Part shown: positions 50,938 through 62,538 of the stretch, piece after piece | Layout of the letters: every line of letters starts with the position of its first letter | How positions within the stretch are numbered: position 1 is the first letter of the stretch | From: Rhizobium sp. AQ_MP | GTDB lineage: Bacteria; Pseudomonadota; Alphaproteobacteria; Rhizobiales; Rhizobiaceae | Length of the DNA: 64,000 nt | Direction: 5' to 3' | NCBI RefSeq assembly: GCF_014237835.1 | Contig: NZ_JACJVI010000002.1 | Coordinates: forward strand, 372,001-436,000 | Program-made: the position numbers and the translations under genes | The notes under the pieces: generated by a model | Told to the model about the DNA's origin: nothing | Seen by the model: only the letters and a program-made list of their open reading frames with translations | The model's database searches: none

Positions 50938-51447
50938 TCAGCCGGCCGTCTGCTCGGTCGCACCAATTTCCTGCAGACGCTTTTGCAGCGAAAGCTTGTC
51001 GAGGCTCGCCATCGGCAGGCTGACGAAGATCGAGATGCGGTGATTGAGCATGCGGTAGGCCTCGGCGAAGGCAAAGTGCTTTTCGCTATCTGTGCCTTCG
51101 GCGGCGGCGGGATCCGGCACGCCCCAATGGGCGGTCATCGGCTGGCCGGGCCAGACGGGGCAGGCTTCGGCGGCGGCGTTGTCGCAGACGGTGAAGACGA
51201 AATCGAGCTCAGGTGCGCCGGGGACTGCAAACTCGTCCCAGTTCTTGGAACGGGCGAAGCTCGTGTCGTAGTTCATGCCCTTCAGCAGTTGCAAAGTGTA
51301 GGGATGGACCTCGCCTTTCGGTTGGGAGCCGGCGGAATAGGCCCTGAACTTGCCCTGGCCGAGCCGGTTGAGGATCGCTTCGGCGATAATCGAGCGGGCG
51401 GAATTGCCGGTGCAGAGGAAGAGCACGTTGTAGATCTTGTCGGACAT
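50938..51447 (-). CDS. arsC: Low-molecular-weight phosphatase-type arsenate reductase
   Basis: 169 residues from ATG 51447. Phosphatase loop CTGNSARS (Cys12 to Arg18, CX5R) and VCDNAAAEACPVWPG (redox cysteines). This is the LMW-PTP-related arsenate reductase class, unrelated to the glutaredoxin class ArsC also in the operon. First structural gene after arsR, five bases before aqpS. Confidence 0.92.
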   Translation of the reverse strand: MSDKIYNVLFLCTGNSARSIIAEAILNRLGQGKFRAYSAGSQPKGEVHPYTLQLLKGMNYDTSFARSKNWDEFAVPGAPELDFVFTVCDNAAAEACPVWPGQPMTAHWGVPDPAAAEGTDSEKHFAFAEAYRMLNHRISIFVSLPMASLDKLSLQKRLQEIGATEQTAG

Positions 51448-51457
51448 GGCCGGTCTC

Positions 51458-51817
51458 TCAGTTTGGGCGGGACGTTTGGAGTGTTGGGCTGCAGCAGGCG
51501 AGGTCATCGATCAGTGGCTGGCAGAGGCTGGCGTTGCCGCCGCAGCAATCTTTCAGCAGGTAAAGCGCGACAGCGCGGAAGCGGTCGAGATCGGCGCGGT
51601 AGATGATCGAGCGGCTCTGTCGCTCGCCGGTGACCAGCCCGGCCTGCGACAGAGTCGACAGATGCGCCGACATGGTGTTCTGCGGCACGCCAATCAGGCG
51701 AGCGAGTTCACCGGCGGGCACGCCATCGGGCTCATGCGCCACCAGCAGGCGGAAGGTCTGCAGCCGGGTCGGCTGGGCCAGGGCGGCAAGCGCCGCAATC
51801 GTCGATTTCTCATCCAT
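51458..51817 (-). CDS. arsR: ArsR family arsenic-responsive repressor
   Basis: 119 residues. Winged helix LAQPTRLQTFRLLVAHEPDGVPAGELARLIGVPQNTMSAHLSTLSQAGLV. It lacks the helix-3 ELCVCDL cysteines of the R773 type; instead C-terminal cysteines (KDCCGG, SLCQP, LACCSP) are candidate arsenite ligands, as in ArsR proteins with relocated sites. First gene of the ars operon; the inverted repeat at 51818-51837 is its likely operator. Confidence 0.93.
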   Translation of the reverse strand: MDEKSTIAALAALAQPTRLQTFRLLVAHEPDGVPAGELARLIGVPQNTMSAHLSTLSQAGLVTGERQSRSIIYRADLDRFRAVALYLLKDCCGGNASLCQPLIDDLACCSPTLQTSRPN

Positions 51818-51837
51818 ATATCCAGAATAGTGGATAT
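51818..51837. promoter_or_regulatory. ArsR operator candidate
   Basis: ATATCC (51818-51823), AGAATAGT, GGATAT (51832-51837): perfect 6-base arms immediately before arsR ATG (51815-51817). An arrangement typical of autoregulated ArsR. Confidence 0.65.
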
Positions 51838-51870
51838 GATGAGGGAGTCAAGTGTGGCTGCTCGGGACAA

Positions 51871-51902
51871 CGAAAAACCCCGGAGCCGAGGGCGCCGGGG
51901 TT
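51871..51902 (-). terminator. Terminator after pgm, between glycogen and ars operons
   Basis: AACCCCGG (51876-51883) pairs with CCGGGGTT (51895-51902); the A run at 51873-51877 gives T's on the minus strand. It ends the glg/pgm transcript just before the ars promoter. Confidence 0.8.
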
Positions 51903-51931
51903 GTGATTGTTTTCAGAGGCTGTGAGTCAGG

Positions 51932-53563
<1,632 letters not shown>

Positions 53564-55003
53564 TTACTGGCCTTTCGAGACGAGGCGTTGATAGAGTTCT
53601 GCATAGGTCGCGCCGCTCCTGTTCCAGGAGACGTCGGATTTCATGCCCTGCTTCTGTATCTGCGACCAGAGACGCTGGTCACTGTAAAGGCGCAGCGTAC
53701 GGCGGATGGCGCGGCGAAACGCGTCGGCCCTGACGGGTGCGAACTGGACGCCGGTTGCCACGCCCGCTGCAAGCGCTGCTTCATTGGCGTCGATGATGGT
53801 ATCAGCAAGGCCGCCGGTGCGAGCGACGAGCGGAACGCAGCCGTATCGCAGGGCGTAAAGCTGGGTCAGGCCGCAGGGCTCGAAGCGCGAGGGCACGAGG
53901 ATCACGTCCGATCCCGCCTGCATGACATGCGAGAGGCCTTCGTCATAGCCGAGCACCATGCCCACGCGGCCACGGTGGTGGGCGGCTGCACTTTGCAGCG
54001 CTGCCTCGATGCCGCTTTCGCCGGAGCCGAGGATGGCAAGCCTGCCACCGGCATTGACGATTTCATCGATGACCTCCGGCAGAAGATCGAGACCCTTTTG
54101 CCAGGTGAGGCGTGAGATGACGCAGAAGATCGGGCCGTCATCGCCATCGAAGGCGAAACGTTCGACCATGGCCGCCCGGTTGCCGGCCCGCTTCTTCAGC
54201 GCCGTACCGGAGTAGTGGCTGGTGAGCAGCGGATCGGAGGCCGGGTTCCAGACATCGGCGTCGATGCCATTGACGATGCCGTAGAGATCGGCAGCACGGC
54301 TGGCAATCACGCCATCGAGACCCATGCCGAATTCCGGCGTCAGGATCTCCTCGGCATAGGAGGGGCTGACGGTCGACAGCGCGTGGGCGGTGATCAGGCC
54401 GCTCTTCAGATAGCTGATCGTGCCGTAATATTCGAGAGCCTCATGCCAGGCATGGCCGGGAAGTCCGAGATAGGGGAAAAGCGTGGGGCCGAACTGACCC
54501 TGGAAGGCGATGTTGTGGATGGTGATGAGGCTCGGGATTTCCGGCGCTTCGGCATACCGCATGTAGACCGGGACCAGGGCTGCCTGCCAGTCATGGACAT
54601 GCACCAGGTTCGGCTTGAAGCCGGGCAATACGCCCGCCGCGATCTCCGCACCAACCTTGGAGAGAACGGCGAAGCGCTTCCAGTTGTCGGGGTAGTCCCG
54701 TCCCTGCGTATCGAGGTAGGGACCGCCCGACCGCTCGTAGAGCTGCGGGCAGTCGAGGATCAGGAGGTCGAGATCTTCGTGCCTGACTTCAAGCAGGGTT
54801 GCCCGTTCGTCGAGGACATTGTCGAACTCGTGGACCTTCTTCGGCTTCTTCACCGCCTTCATCACGGCCGGATAGCCGGGGATGAGGGTCTTCGTTTCGA
54901 CGCCATGGGCGGCGAGCGCGATGGGAAGCGCGCCCGCGACGTCGGCGAGGCCTCCGGTCTTGATCAGCGGATAGAGTTCGGAGGCGACCGAAAGGACCTT
55001 CAT
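53564..55003 (-). CDS. glgA: Glycogen synthase (ADP-glucose)
   Basis: 479 residues, GT5 family. N-terminal [26 protein letters not shown] (KTGGL ADP-glucose site) and C-terminal [34 protein letters not shown] (EPCGL, second GG). Elongates alpha-1,4-glucan. Eight bases after glgC. Confidence 0.97.
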   Translation of the reverse strand: MKVLSVASELYPLIKTGGLADVAGALPIALAAHGVETKTLIPGYPAVMKAVKKPKKVHEFDNVLDERATLLEVRHEDLDLLILDCPQLYERSGGPYLDTQGRDYPDNWKRFAVLSKVGAEIAAGVLPGFKPNLVHVHDWQAALVPVYMRYAEAPEIPSLITIHNIAFQGQFGPTLFPYLGLPGHAWHEALEYYGTISYLKSGLITAHALSTVSPSYAEEILTPEFGMGLDGVIASRAADLYGIVNGIDADVWNPASDPLLTSHYSGTALKKRAGNRAAMVERFAFDGDDGPIFCVISRLTWQKGLDLLPEVIDEIVNAGGRLAILGSGESGIEAALQSAAAHHRGRVGMVLGYDEGLSHVMQAGSDVILVPSRFEPCGLTQLYALRYGCVPLVARTGGLADTIIDANEAALAAGVATGVQFAPVRADAFRRAIRRTLRLYSDQRLWSQIQKQGMKSDVSWNRSGATYAELYQRLVSKGQ

Positions 55004-55011
55004 CGGATTGG

Positions 55012-56271
55012 CTAACCCAGTTTGTCGATCATCGACTGTGTGATGAGGCAGATCCCGTTTTCACTGCGGCGGAAGCGCTTGGCATCCATTTCCGGATCCT
55101 CGCCCACGATCAGCCCCTCCGGGATCACCACGCCATGGTCTATCACGACATTTGTGAGGCGCGCATGACGGCCGATCTGCACCTTCGGCAGGACCACGGC
55201 GCCCTCGAGGCGAGAATAGGAATTGGCACGCACGCCGGTGAACAGCAGGCTCTTGTAGAGGGCCGAACCGGAGATGATGCAGTCGCCCGAAACCAGAGAG
55301 GAAATGGCCGAGCCGCGGCGGCCTTCGTCATCATGGACGAACTTGGCGGGCGGGGTGATCTCGGAATAGGTCCAGATCGGCCAGGATTTGTCGTAGAGAT
55401 CGAGCTCCGGAACGATGTCCGTCAGGTCGATATTGGCCTGCCAGTAGGCGTCGATCGTGCCGACGTCGCGCCAGTAGGGCTCCCGCTCGAAGTCGGAGCG
55501 GACGCAGGACTGGGCAAAGCGGTGGGCGACGGCTTTGCCGTTTTTCACCACATAGGGGATGATGTCCTTGCCGAAGTCGCGGCTCGAATCCGGATCGGCC
55601 GCATCGCGACGCAGAAGTTCCATCAGGTACTTCGTCTGGAAGACGTAGATGCCCATGGAGGCGAGCGCGTAATCTTCATTGCCCGGAATGCCCGGCGGGT
55701 CGGCCGGCTTTTCGACGAAGTCGATGATCCGGTCGGTGGCATCGACATGCATCACGCCGAAGCCGGTTGCTTCCATGCGCGGCACCTCAAGGCAGCCGAT
55801 CGTGACATCGGCGCCCGAGTTGACGTGCTGTTGCAGCATCAGCTCGTAGTCCATCTTGTAGATGTGGTCGCCGGCCAGGATGACCATGTATTCCGGCGCG
55901 TAGGATTCGATGATGTCGGCGTTCTGGAACACGGCGTCGGCGGTGCCTTCGTACCATTGGGTCTCGGAGACACGCTGGGACGCCGGCAGGATATCGAAGC
56001 TCTCGTTGCGCTCGGGGCGGAAGAAGTTCCAGCCGAGCTGCAGGTGGCGGATCAGCGAGTGGGCCTTGTACTGCGTGGCGACGCCAATACGACGGATACC
56101 GGAGTTCAGGGCATTGGAAAGGGCAAAGTCGATGATGCGGGCCTTGCCGCCAAAGTAGACGGCCGGCTTGGCACGCCGGTCCGTCAACTCCTTCAGGCGA
56201 CTGCCGCGCCCGCCGGCCAGAACATAGGCCATGGCATCACGCGACAGGCTCCGTGCCGTTTTCTCGGTCAT
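55012..56271 (-). CDS. glgC: Glucose-1-phosphate adenylyltransferase
   Basis: 419 residues from ATG 56271 (GGAAAGAGA just upstream). [35 protein letters not shown] is the nucleotide and activator-binding N terminus; [13 protein letters not shown] the metal site; FVEKP the sugar site; C-terminal left-handed helix. Makes ADP-glucose, the committed and usually allosterically controlled step. A start at 56349 would overlap glgB and is not supported. Confidence 0.97.
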   Translation of the reverse strand: MTEKTARSLSRDAMAYVLAGGRGSRLKELTDRRAKPAVYFGGKARIIDFALSNALNSGIRRIGVATQYKAHSLIRHLQLGWNFFRPERNESFDILPASQRVSETQWYEGTADAVFQNADIIESYAPEYMVILAGDHIYKMDYELMLQQHVNSGADVTIGCLEVPRMEATGFGVMHVDATDRIIDFVEKPADPPGIPGNEDYALASMGIYVFQTKYLMELLRRDAADPDSSRDFGKDIIPYVVKNGKAVAHRFAQSCVRSDFEREPYWRDVGTIDAYWQANIDLTDIVPELDLYDKSWPIWTYSEITPPAKFVHDDEGRRGSAISSLVSGDCIISGSALYKSLLFTGVRANSYSRLEGAVVLPKVQIGRHARLTNVVIDHGVVIPEGLIVGEDPEMDAKRFRRSENGICLITQSMIDKLG

Positions 56272-56285
56272 TCTCTTTCCTCCCC

Positions 56286-58499
56286 TTATTGTTCCAATTC
56301 CAGCATGATCACGGCCAGCGGCGGCAGGGTCAAACCGGCCCTTGCCCATCCGCTGCCCGTGGCATGCGCCTCCACGCGGCCACCATTGCCCTTGCCGCTA
56401 CCACCATAGATTTCGGCATCCGTATTCAGTATCTCACGCCAACGTCCCGCCGCAGGCAAGCTCAATTCGTATCTTTCGTGGTACGCCGGTGTGAGGTTGC
56501 AGACGACGGCAATCGGCTTCTCCCCCGGTGCCTTGCGCAGCCAGGCCAGAACAGAATTGTCCTGGTCGTCCGCATTGATCCACTCGAAACCCTCGCCCTC
56601 GCAATCGCGCGCGTGCAGCGCGGGCTTGGAGCGGTAGGTGAAATTCAGGTCGCGGACCAGCCGGCGCACGCCTTCATGCGGGGCGTAGTCGAGCAGGTTC
56701 CAGTCGAGCGAACGGGCTTCCGACCATTCACTCCACTGGGCGAATTCCTGGCCCATAAACAGAAGTTTCTTGCCGGGGTGGCCCCACATGTAGCCGTAAT
56801 AGGCGCGAAGGTTGGCGAATTTCTGCCAGTCGTCGCCCGGCATCTTGGCGATCATCGAGCCCTTGCCATGCACCACTTCGTCGTGGCTGATCGGCAGAAC
56901 GAAGTTTTCCGAGAAGGCGTAGAGCAGGCCGAAGGTCAGCTCCTGATGATGATATTTCCGGTAAATCGGATCGCGGGCGAAGTAGCTCAGCGTGTCATGC
57001 ATGAAGCCCATGTTCCACTTGAAGCCGAAGCCGAGGCCGCCTTCGTGGACAGGCTGGGAGACCTTGGGCCAGGAGGTGCTCTCCTCGGCAATCGTCATGA
57101 TGCCCGGGTGGCTTCCATAGACATGGTGGTTCATCTGCTGGAGGAAGCGCACCGCCTCCAGGTTCTCGCGCCCACCATACTCATTTGGGATCCACTCCCC
57201 TTCCTTGCGGGAGTAATCGAGGTACAGCATGGAGGCGACAGCATCGACCCGCAGACCGTCGAGATGGAATTTCTCGGCCCAGTATAGGGCATTGTTGATG
57301 AGATATGAGAGGACTTCCTGGCGGCCGAAATTATAGATCGCCGTGTTCCAGTCGGGATGGAAGCCCTGGCGCGGGTCGGCATGTTCGTACAGCGCCGTGC
57401 CGTCGAAGTTGCGAAGCCCATGCGCGTCTGTCGGGAAGTGCGCGGGCACCCAGTCGAGGATGACGCCGAGGCCGACCTTGTGGCAGCCGTTGACGAAGCG
57501 GGCAAAACCCTCCGGCTCGCCGAAGCGGGCGCTTGGAGCGTAAAGCCCCGTCGTCTGATAGCCCCAGGAGGGATCATAGGGGTGCTCGGTGACCGGCAGG
57601 AACTCGATGTGGGTGAAGCCCATATCGACGCAGTAGGGGATGAGCCTTGCGGCCATCTCGTCCCAGGACAGCATGGAGCCGTCGTCGCGGCGCTGCCACG
57701 AACCGGCATGTACCTCGTAGATCGATATCGGCTGTCGGCGCTGGTCGATGCTGGCCCAGTGCTTCCGGTGCGCCTCGTCTTCCCAGAGCTGTTCAAGCTC
57801 CGGGGTGGTCATGGATGCGTTTTTCGGCCGCATCTCGGCGCGGCGGGCATAGGGGTCTGCCTTCAGCGGCTGAAGTTCGCCATGCGGCCCCACGATCTCG
57901 AACTTGTAGGTCGCGCCGGCTCGAACATCCGGGGCAAAGATTTCCCAGATGCCGGTGTCGCGACGCAGCCGCATGACATGCCGACGACCGTCCCAGTCGT
58001 TGAAGTCGCCGACGACGGAAACGCGCCGCGCATTCGGCGCCCAGACGGCGAAGTGGAAGCCGTCGACGCCCTGATGCTTGATCGGGTGGGCGCCCATCTT
58101 GTCGAAGAGGCGCAGGTGCGAGCCTTCGCGGATGAAATAATCATCCATCGGCCCAAGGATTGGCCAGAAGCTGTAAGGGTCGGTCACTGTCCATTCGGCG
58201 TCACCTCGGGTGGCGCGGTAGCGCACCGGCAGAACGCCGTCGAGCTTGACCGAGCCAGAAAAAAAGCCAGCCTCGTTGTGGCGAGCCAGCTGGCCGACCT
58301 CTTCGCCCGCCAGATTGTAGGCGACGACGGTCTCAGCGCCTGGAATGAAACATCTTGCAACATAGCCCTTGCCCGCCTGGTGCACACCAAGAAAGGCAAA
58401 GGGATCACCATGGGTCCCGTGGATGATTGCTTCGATTTCTGCTGCCGACGGTGTGTCCGGCTTCGCTTCGTCACCGCTCCTCTTCGGTGATTTTGCCAT
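56286..58499 (-). CDS. glgB: 1,4-alpha-glucan branching enzyme
   Basis: 737 residues from ATG 58499, overlapping the glgP stop (ATGA). CBM48 domains at the N terminus ([20 protein letters not shown]), then GH13 core: [26 protein letters not shown] (nucleophile Asp), [11 protein letters not shown] (acid Glu), [14 protein letters not shown]. Adds alpha-1,6 branches. Second gene of the cluster. Confidence 0.97.
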   Translation of the reverse strand: MAKSPKRSGDEAKPDTPSAAEIEAIIHGTHGDPFAFLGVHQAGKGYVARCFIPGAETVVAYNLAGEEVGQLARHNEAGFFSGSVKLDGVLPVRYRATRGDAEWTVTDPYSFWPILGPMDDYFIREGSHLRLFDKMGAHPIKHQGVDGFHFAVWAPNARRVSVVGDFNDWDGRRHVMRLRRDTGIWEIFAPDVRAGATYKFEIVGPHGELQPLKADPYARRAEMRPKNASMTTPELEQLWEDEAHRKHWASIDQRRQPISIYEVHAGSWQRRDDGSMLSWDEMAARLIPYCVDMGFTHIEFLPVTEHPYDPSWGYQTTGLYAPSARFGEPEGFARFVNGCHKVGLGVILDWVPAHFPTDAHGLRNFDGTALYEHADPRQGFHPDWNTAIYNFGRQEVLSYLINNALYWAEKFHLDGLRVDAVASMLYLDYSRKEGEWIPNEYGGRENLEAVRFLQQMNHHVYGSHPGIMTIAEESTSWPKVSQPVHEGGLGFGFKWNMGFMHDTLSYFARDPIYRKYHHQELTFGLLYAFSENFVLPISHDEVVHGKGSMIAKMPGDDWQKFANLRAYYGYMWGHPGKKLLFMGQEFAQWSEWSEARSLDWNLLDYAPHEGVRRLVRDLNFTYRSKPALHARDCEGEGFEWINADDQDNSVLAWLRKAPGEKPIAVVCNLTPAYHERYELSLPAAGRWREILNTDAEIYGGSGKGNGGRVEAHATGSGWARAGLTLPPLAVIMLELEQ

Positions 58500-60961
58500 C
58501 AAGCTCTCCAGATGTCCGCGTTATACTGCCTGATGGTTCGGTCGGAAGAGAACCAGCCCATGCGCGCGGTGTTGCGGATCGTTTTCGAGTACCAGCCAGA
58601 GGTATCGGTCCAGATCTCGTCGACCTGACGCTGGGCCTTCGCATAAGCATCGAAGTCGGCGGCCACCATGAACCAGTCATGCTGGTAGATGCCCTGCATC
58701 AGGCCGGCATAGCGATCGCGATCGTCAGGCGAGAAGACGCCAGAGGCGATCGCCGCGAGGGCCTGCTGCAATTCGCGCGAGGCGTCGATGGCTGCACGGG
58801 GATTGTGCCCATCGGCGCGTACCCGGCCAACCTCGTCGGCTGTCATTCCAAAAATCACTATGTTCTCCTCGCCCACATGATCGCGCATTTCGACATTGGC
58901 GCCGTCGAGCGTTCCAATGGTCAATGCACCGTTCAACGCGAACTTCATGTTCCCGGTTCCGGATGCTTCCATGCCGGCGGTGGAAATCTGCTCGGAGAGG
59001 TCCGCAGCCGGCACCATCACTTCGGCCAGCGAGACGTTGTAATTCGGGACGAAAACGACCTTCAGCAGGCCGCGCACCGAAGGATCCGTATTGATCACGC
59101 GGGCGACGTCGTTTGCCAGTTTGATGATCAGCTTGGCATTGTGGTAGCTCGGAGCCGCCTTGCCGGCAAACAGCTTGACGCGCGGCACCCAGTCACGCTC
59201 GGGATGCGAGCGGATCTGGTCGAACAGCGCGACCGTCTCGATGATGTTCAGAAGCTGGCGCTTGTATTCATGAATGCGCTTGATCTGGATGTCGAACATC
59301 GCATGCGGATCGAGCTTGATGCCCATGCGGCTGGCAACGAGGCTTGCGAGCTTCTGCTTGTTGGAGAACTTCACGGCCGCGAATTTCTGCTGGAAGGCAG
59401 CATCGTCTGCAAAGGCGTCCAGGCCCTTGAGCTTGGTGGCATCGTCCAGGAATTCCGGGCCAATCGCTTCCTTGATCAGGTCGGTCAGATCGGGATTGCA
59501 CTGCATCAGCCAGCGGCGTGGGGTAATGCCGTTGGTCTTGTTGTTGATGCGCGTCGGGTAGAGCTTGTGGAGATCGGCAAAGACCGTCTCCTTCATCAGC
59601 TCGGTGTGCAGGGCCGAGACGCCGTTGATCGAATGCGAGCCCATGAAGGCGAGATTGCCCATGCGGACGCGGCGGTCGCCGCTTTCGTCGATCAGCGAGA
59701 TCTGGCGGATCTCGTGGTCGTTGAAGCCTCTGACCTTGCGGGCGTCGAGCAGCACCTTGGCGTTGATCGCATAGACGAGCTGCATGTGGCGCGGCAGCAG
59801 ACGTTCAAAGAGCGGAACGGGCCAGCTCTCGAGCGCTTCCGGCAGCAGCGTGTGGTTGGTGTAGGAGAAGGTGTTACGGGTGATTTCCCAGGCCTCGTCG
59901 AGGGCAACGCCATGCACGTCGACCAGGAGGCGCATCAGTTCGGCGACCGAGACGGCCGGATGGGTGTCGTTCAGCTGGATAGCGACCTTTGCCGGCAGTT
60001 CGGCCAGCGTGTTGCCCTGCTGCAGGTGGCGGCGGACGATGTCCTGCAGCGAGGCAGAACAGAAGAAGAATTCCTGGCGCAGGCGCAGTTCCTGTCCGGC
60101 GGGCGTGGCATCGGCCGGATAGAGGACGCGGGTCAGCGATTCCGCCTTGTTGCTCTCGCGCAGCGCGCCGATGTGGTCGCCGGCGTTGAAGGCATCGAGC
60201 AGGATCGGGTCGATCGGCTGGGCAGACCAGAGGCGCAGCGTGTTGACTCGTTCGCCGCGCCAGCCGACCGCCGGGGTGTCATAAGCGGTCGCAATGACGC
60301 GCTCGCCCTGTTTCCAGACGTAACGCGGTTCGCCATCGGGGCCGTCGACGGTCTCGACCGTGCCGCCGAAGCCGACTTCGTAGGAGCTTTCGCGGCGCTC
60401 GAATTCCCAGGGGTTGCCGTGGGCGAGCCAGCTTTCCGGCAGTTCGACCTGCCAGCCGTCCGCCATCTGCTGGCGGAAGAGGCCGTGGACGTAGCGGATG
60501 CCGTAGCCATAGGCCGGGATGTTGACGGTCGCCATGCTTTCCATGAAGCAGGCGGCCAGACGACCGAGGCCGCCATTGCCCAGCGCTGCGTCAGGTTCGA
60601 GACCGGCAATGACGTCGAACTCGACCGAGAGCGAGGAAAGGGCCTGGCGAATGTCGTCGATCAGGCCGAGATTCGACATGGCATCGCGCAGCAGGCGGCC
60701 GATCAGGAACTCGAGCGACAGATAGTAGACCCGCTTGCCGTTGTTCATGTAGGTGGTGCGCGTCGATTCCATCCATTTGTCGATGATGCGGTCTCGCACC
60801 ACGAGGATGGTTGCCGTCAGCCAATCGTGCGGTGTCGCGACCTTCGCGTCCTTGCCGATGCTGTAAGTCAGCTTCTCCATGATCTCGGCGGCCAAGGATT
60901 CCGGATCGGAAACTTCGCGCTTGGGAAGGGGAAGGTCGACTTTGTGGGGAGTCTTGATCAT
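58499..60961 (-). CDS. glgP: Glycogen phosphorylase
   Basis: 820 residues, GT35. Active-site blocks: EFLIGRLLRDAMSNLG, GNGGLGRLAACFMESMATV, GVSALHTELMKETVF, KTNGITPRRWL, and the PLP lysine in EASGTGNMKFALNGALTIGTLDGANVEM. Releases glucose-1-P from glycogen ends. First gene of the cluster glgP-glgB-glgC-glgA-pgm; the promoter should lie in 60962-61160. Confidence 0.97.
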   Translation of the reverse strand: MIKTPHKVDLPLPKREVSDPESLAAEIMEKLTYSIGKDAKVATPHDWLTATILVVRDRIIDKWMESTRTTYMNNGKRVYYLSLEFLIGRLLRDAMSNLGLIDDIRQALSSLSVEFDVIAGLEPDAALGNGGLGRLAACFMESMATVNIPAYGYGIRYVHGLFRQQMADGWQVELPESWLAHGNPWEFERRESSYEVGFGGTVETVDGPDGEPRYVWKQGERVIATAYDTPAVGWRGERVNTLRLWSAQPIDPILLDAFNAGDHIGALRESNKAESLTRVLYPADATPAGQELRLRQEFFFCSASLQDIVRRHLQQGNTLAELPAKVAIQLNDTHPAVSVAELMRLLVDVHGVALDEAWEITRNTFSYTNHTLLPEALESWPVPLFERLLPRHMQLVYAINAKVLLDARKVRGFNDHEIRQISLIDESGDRRVRMGNLAFMGSHSINGVSALHTELMKETVFADLHKLYPTRINNKTNGITPRRWLMQCNPDLTDLIKEAIGPEFLDDATKLKGLDAFADDAAFQQKFAAVKFSNKQKLASLVASRMGIKLDPHAMFDIQIKRIHEYKRQLLNIIETVALFDQIRSHPERDWVPRVKLFAGKAAPSYHNAKLIIKLANDVARVINTDPSVRGLLKVVFVPNYNVSLAEVMVPAADLSEQISTAGMEASGTGNMKFALNGALTIGTLDGANVEMRDHVGEENIVIFGMTADEVGRVRADGHNPRAAIDASRELQQALAAIASGVFSPDDRDRYAGLMQGIYQHDWFMVAADFDAYAKAQRQVDEIWTDTSGWYSKTIRNTARMGWFSSDRTIRQYNADIWRA

Positions 60962-61160
60962 CGGTGCGCCTGGCGTTGAACGTTCATCCGGGCAGCTCCG
61001 AAGCGTTTGCCGGCGCCGGCCCCTCTGATGCCAGTTTACGCATCGAAATGAAACAGTTGCAACAGGCGGGACGCCTGGCGGACAAATTAGTTTTAGCCGG
61101 TGGTGGCGGGCACAACTCCTTGTTATTTTTGTTTTATCTTGGATATCCTAAAATTCGACT

Positions 61161-61187
61161 GGGCCGCAGTGGCAATCACTGCGGCCC
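61161..61187 (-). terminator. Hairpin after the von Willebrand gene
   Basis: GGGCCGCAGTG (61161-61171), loop GCAAT, CACTGCGGCCC (61177-61187), an 11-bp perfect stem. On the minus strand it follows the von Willebrand protein gene; a short T run lies about ten bases further on. Confidence 0.7.
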
Positions 61188-61221
61188 AATCGGCATTCAA
61201 AACTAAATCGATTTGATCGGA

Positions 61222-62454
61222 TCAGTTGGTGAGGCGCGTCGCTGCGTCTACAGCCTTGTCACCAATTTCCTTGAACGCTGCCACGAGTTGCGCTGCATCC
61301 TGGGCATCGTAATAGTTGGAGGGTCCCGAGGCGCAGGCCTTCAACAGCCCCTGTCCCTTCGTCGGCGCCATGAAGGCCACGGTGAAGATCTCGATTCCGT
61401 CTTTCTTGGCGGCGGCGCATGTCGCCAGCGTATCCACGTCCGCTTCGGCATAATTGTTATCGCCGTCGGTCATGAAAACGATGAACTTGCTTGGTTTCTG
61501 ACCGTTCTTGTTCTTGTGCGCGGTATCTTCCGTCGCCTTGCTGATGTCTTCGTAGGCGCGGTCCATGGCGTCCGACGAGTCCGTCCCGCCATCCGCGACA
61601 AGGGCCTGGACATAACTCAGCGTATGGGCCGTGCCCCATTCAAGTGCAACCGGGTCATACATCCTGGCTTCGTAAGAAACGGCTCCGGTCCGGACATAAC
61701 GTTTTTCCGGATCCGCAGTGTTGAGCTGTGTCGTGAGGCTCGCGACCGCCAGTTTCAGTGCGTCGATCTTGATGACGTAGTTGTCTGCCTGATAACTGCA
61801 GGTTCTCGGTCTCCACGATGACCCACAATTATAGTAAACCGTCTTCTTCGGTTGTGCCTCATTGATCGTGTCCGTATCCCAAGACATGGAGCCCGATCGG
61901 TCGAGCACGAGATACATCGACATCGCGTTCTTGCTCTCGGTCGTCGCCCGTGCTGTCGCCGAGACCCCGATCGTGAATGTCTTCCAGCCGAGGAGCGCGG
62001 TCATGCCGTTCGTCGGCAGGGTGAAATCGGTCTTGATCGTGACGTCGTAGGTATTGCCGGATGTGCTGCTGTTGCGTGTGACCGTGCCGATCGCATTGTC
62101 CAGGGGGTCCTGGGTCTTTGTTTCACCGGGAACCGTTTCGCTTCCTTTGGCGCCGGGGACGACATTGTAGAACTGCGCCTTCATGAACTTGCGGGCCATT
62201 TCCAGCGCCTGGGTATCCGACATGTTCTTGTTCTTCGCCAGAGCGTTGGCGGCGGAAAGAACAGCCGAGTCGGCCGAGTCCTGAAGTGCGTTGCGCACCT
62301 GCACCATCTGATTGAAGTCCAAGGCAACGCCCGCCGTCGCCGCCGTGACCGGCAGGATGATGGCTGTGGCTATGCCGAAATTTCCGGCGCGGTCGCGCCA
62401 CAGGCGTCCGAAGAGGGATTTGCTGCGGCTGTCAGTGGTTGTCATCATGTCCAT
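61222..62454 (-). CDS. Tad-like pilus/secretory protein with von Willebrand A domain
   Basis: 410 residues (starts at ATG 62454, 62448 or 62445 are all possible, no strong ribosome site). N-terminal RDRAGNFGIATAIILPVTAATAGVALDFNQMVQVRNALQDSADSAVLSA is the TadE/TadG helix-anchored pseudopilin-like start. The von Willebrand domain has MYLVLDRSGSMS (DxSxS), GGTDSSD, and FMTDGDNN for the metal ion adhesion site. Likely a surface or periplasmic adhesion protein of Flp/Tad type; no other tad genes are in the window. Confidence 0.88.
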   Translation of the reverse strand: MDMMTTTDSRSKSLFGRLWRDRAGNFGIATAIILPVTAATAGVALDFNQMVQVRNALQDSADSAVLSAANALAKNKNMSDTQALEMARKFMKAQFYNVVPGAKGSETVPGETKTQDPLDNAIGTVTRNSSTSGNTYDVTIKTDFTLPTNGMTALLGWKTFTIGVSATARATTESKNAMSMYLVLDRSGSMSWDTDTINEAQPKKTVYYNCGSSWRPRTCSYQADNYVIKIDALKLAVASLTTQLNTADPEKRYVRTGAVSYEARMYDPVALEWGTAHTLSYVQALVADGGTDSSDAMDRAYEDISKATEDTAHKNKNGQKPSKFIVFMTDGDNNYAEADVDTLATCAAAKKDGIEIFTVAFMAPTKGQGLLKACASGPSNYYDAQDAAQLVAAFKEIGDKAVDAATRLTN

Positions 62455-62538
62455 CCAAAAATCAGCATTTGGATGGTCTTAAACCAGAAAGAATTTCATC
62501 CGCTTTAAGTCAGTCGGTAAAATTTGCACTAATGCTCA

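Noticed and set aside
58427..60979. 850-residue open frame on the plus strand opposite glgP
   Set aside because: Mirror frame of a GC-rich, strongly biased gene; no recognisable domain, and glgP is complete with all catalytic motifs.
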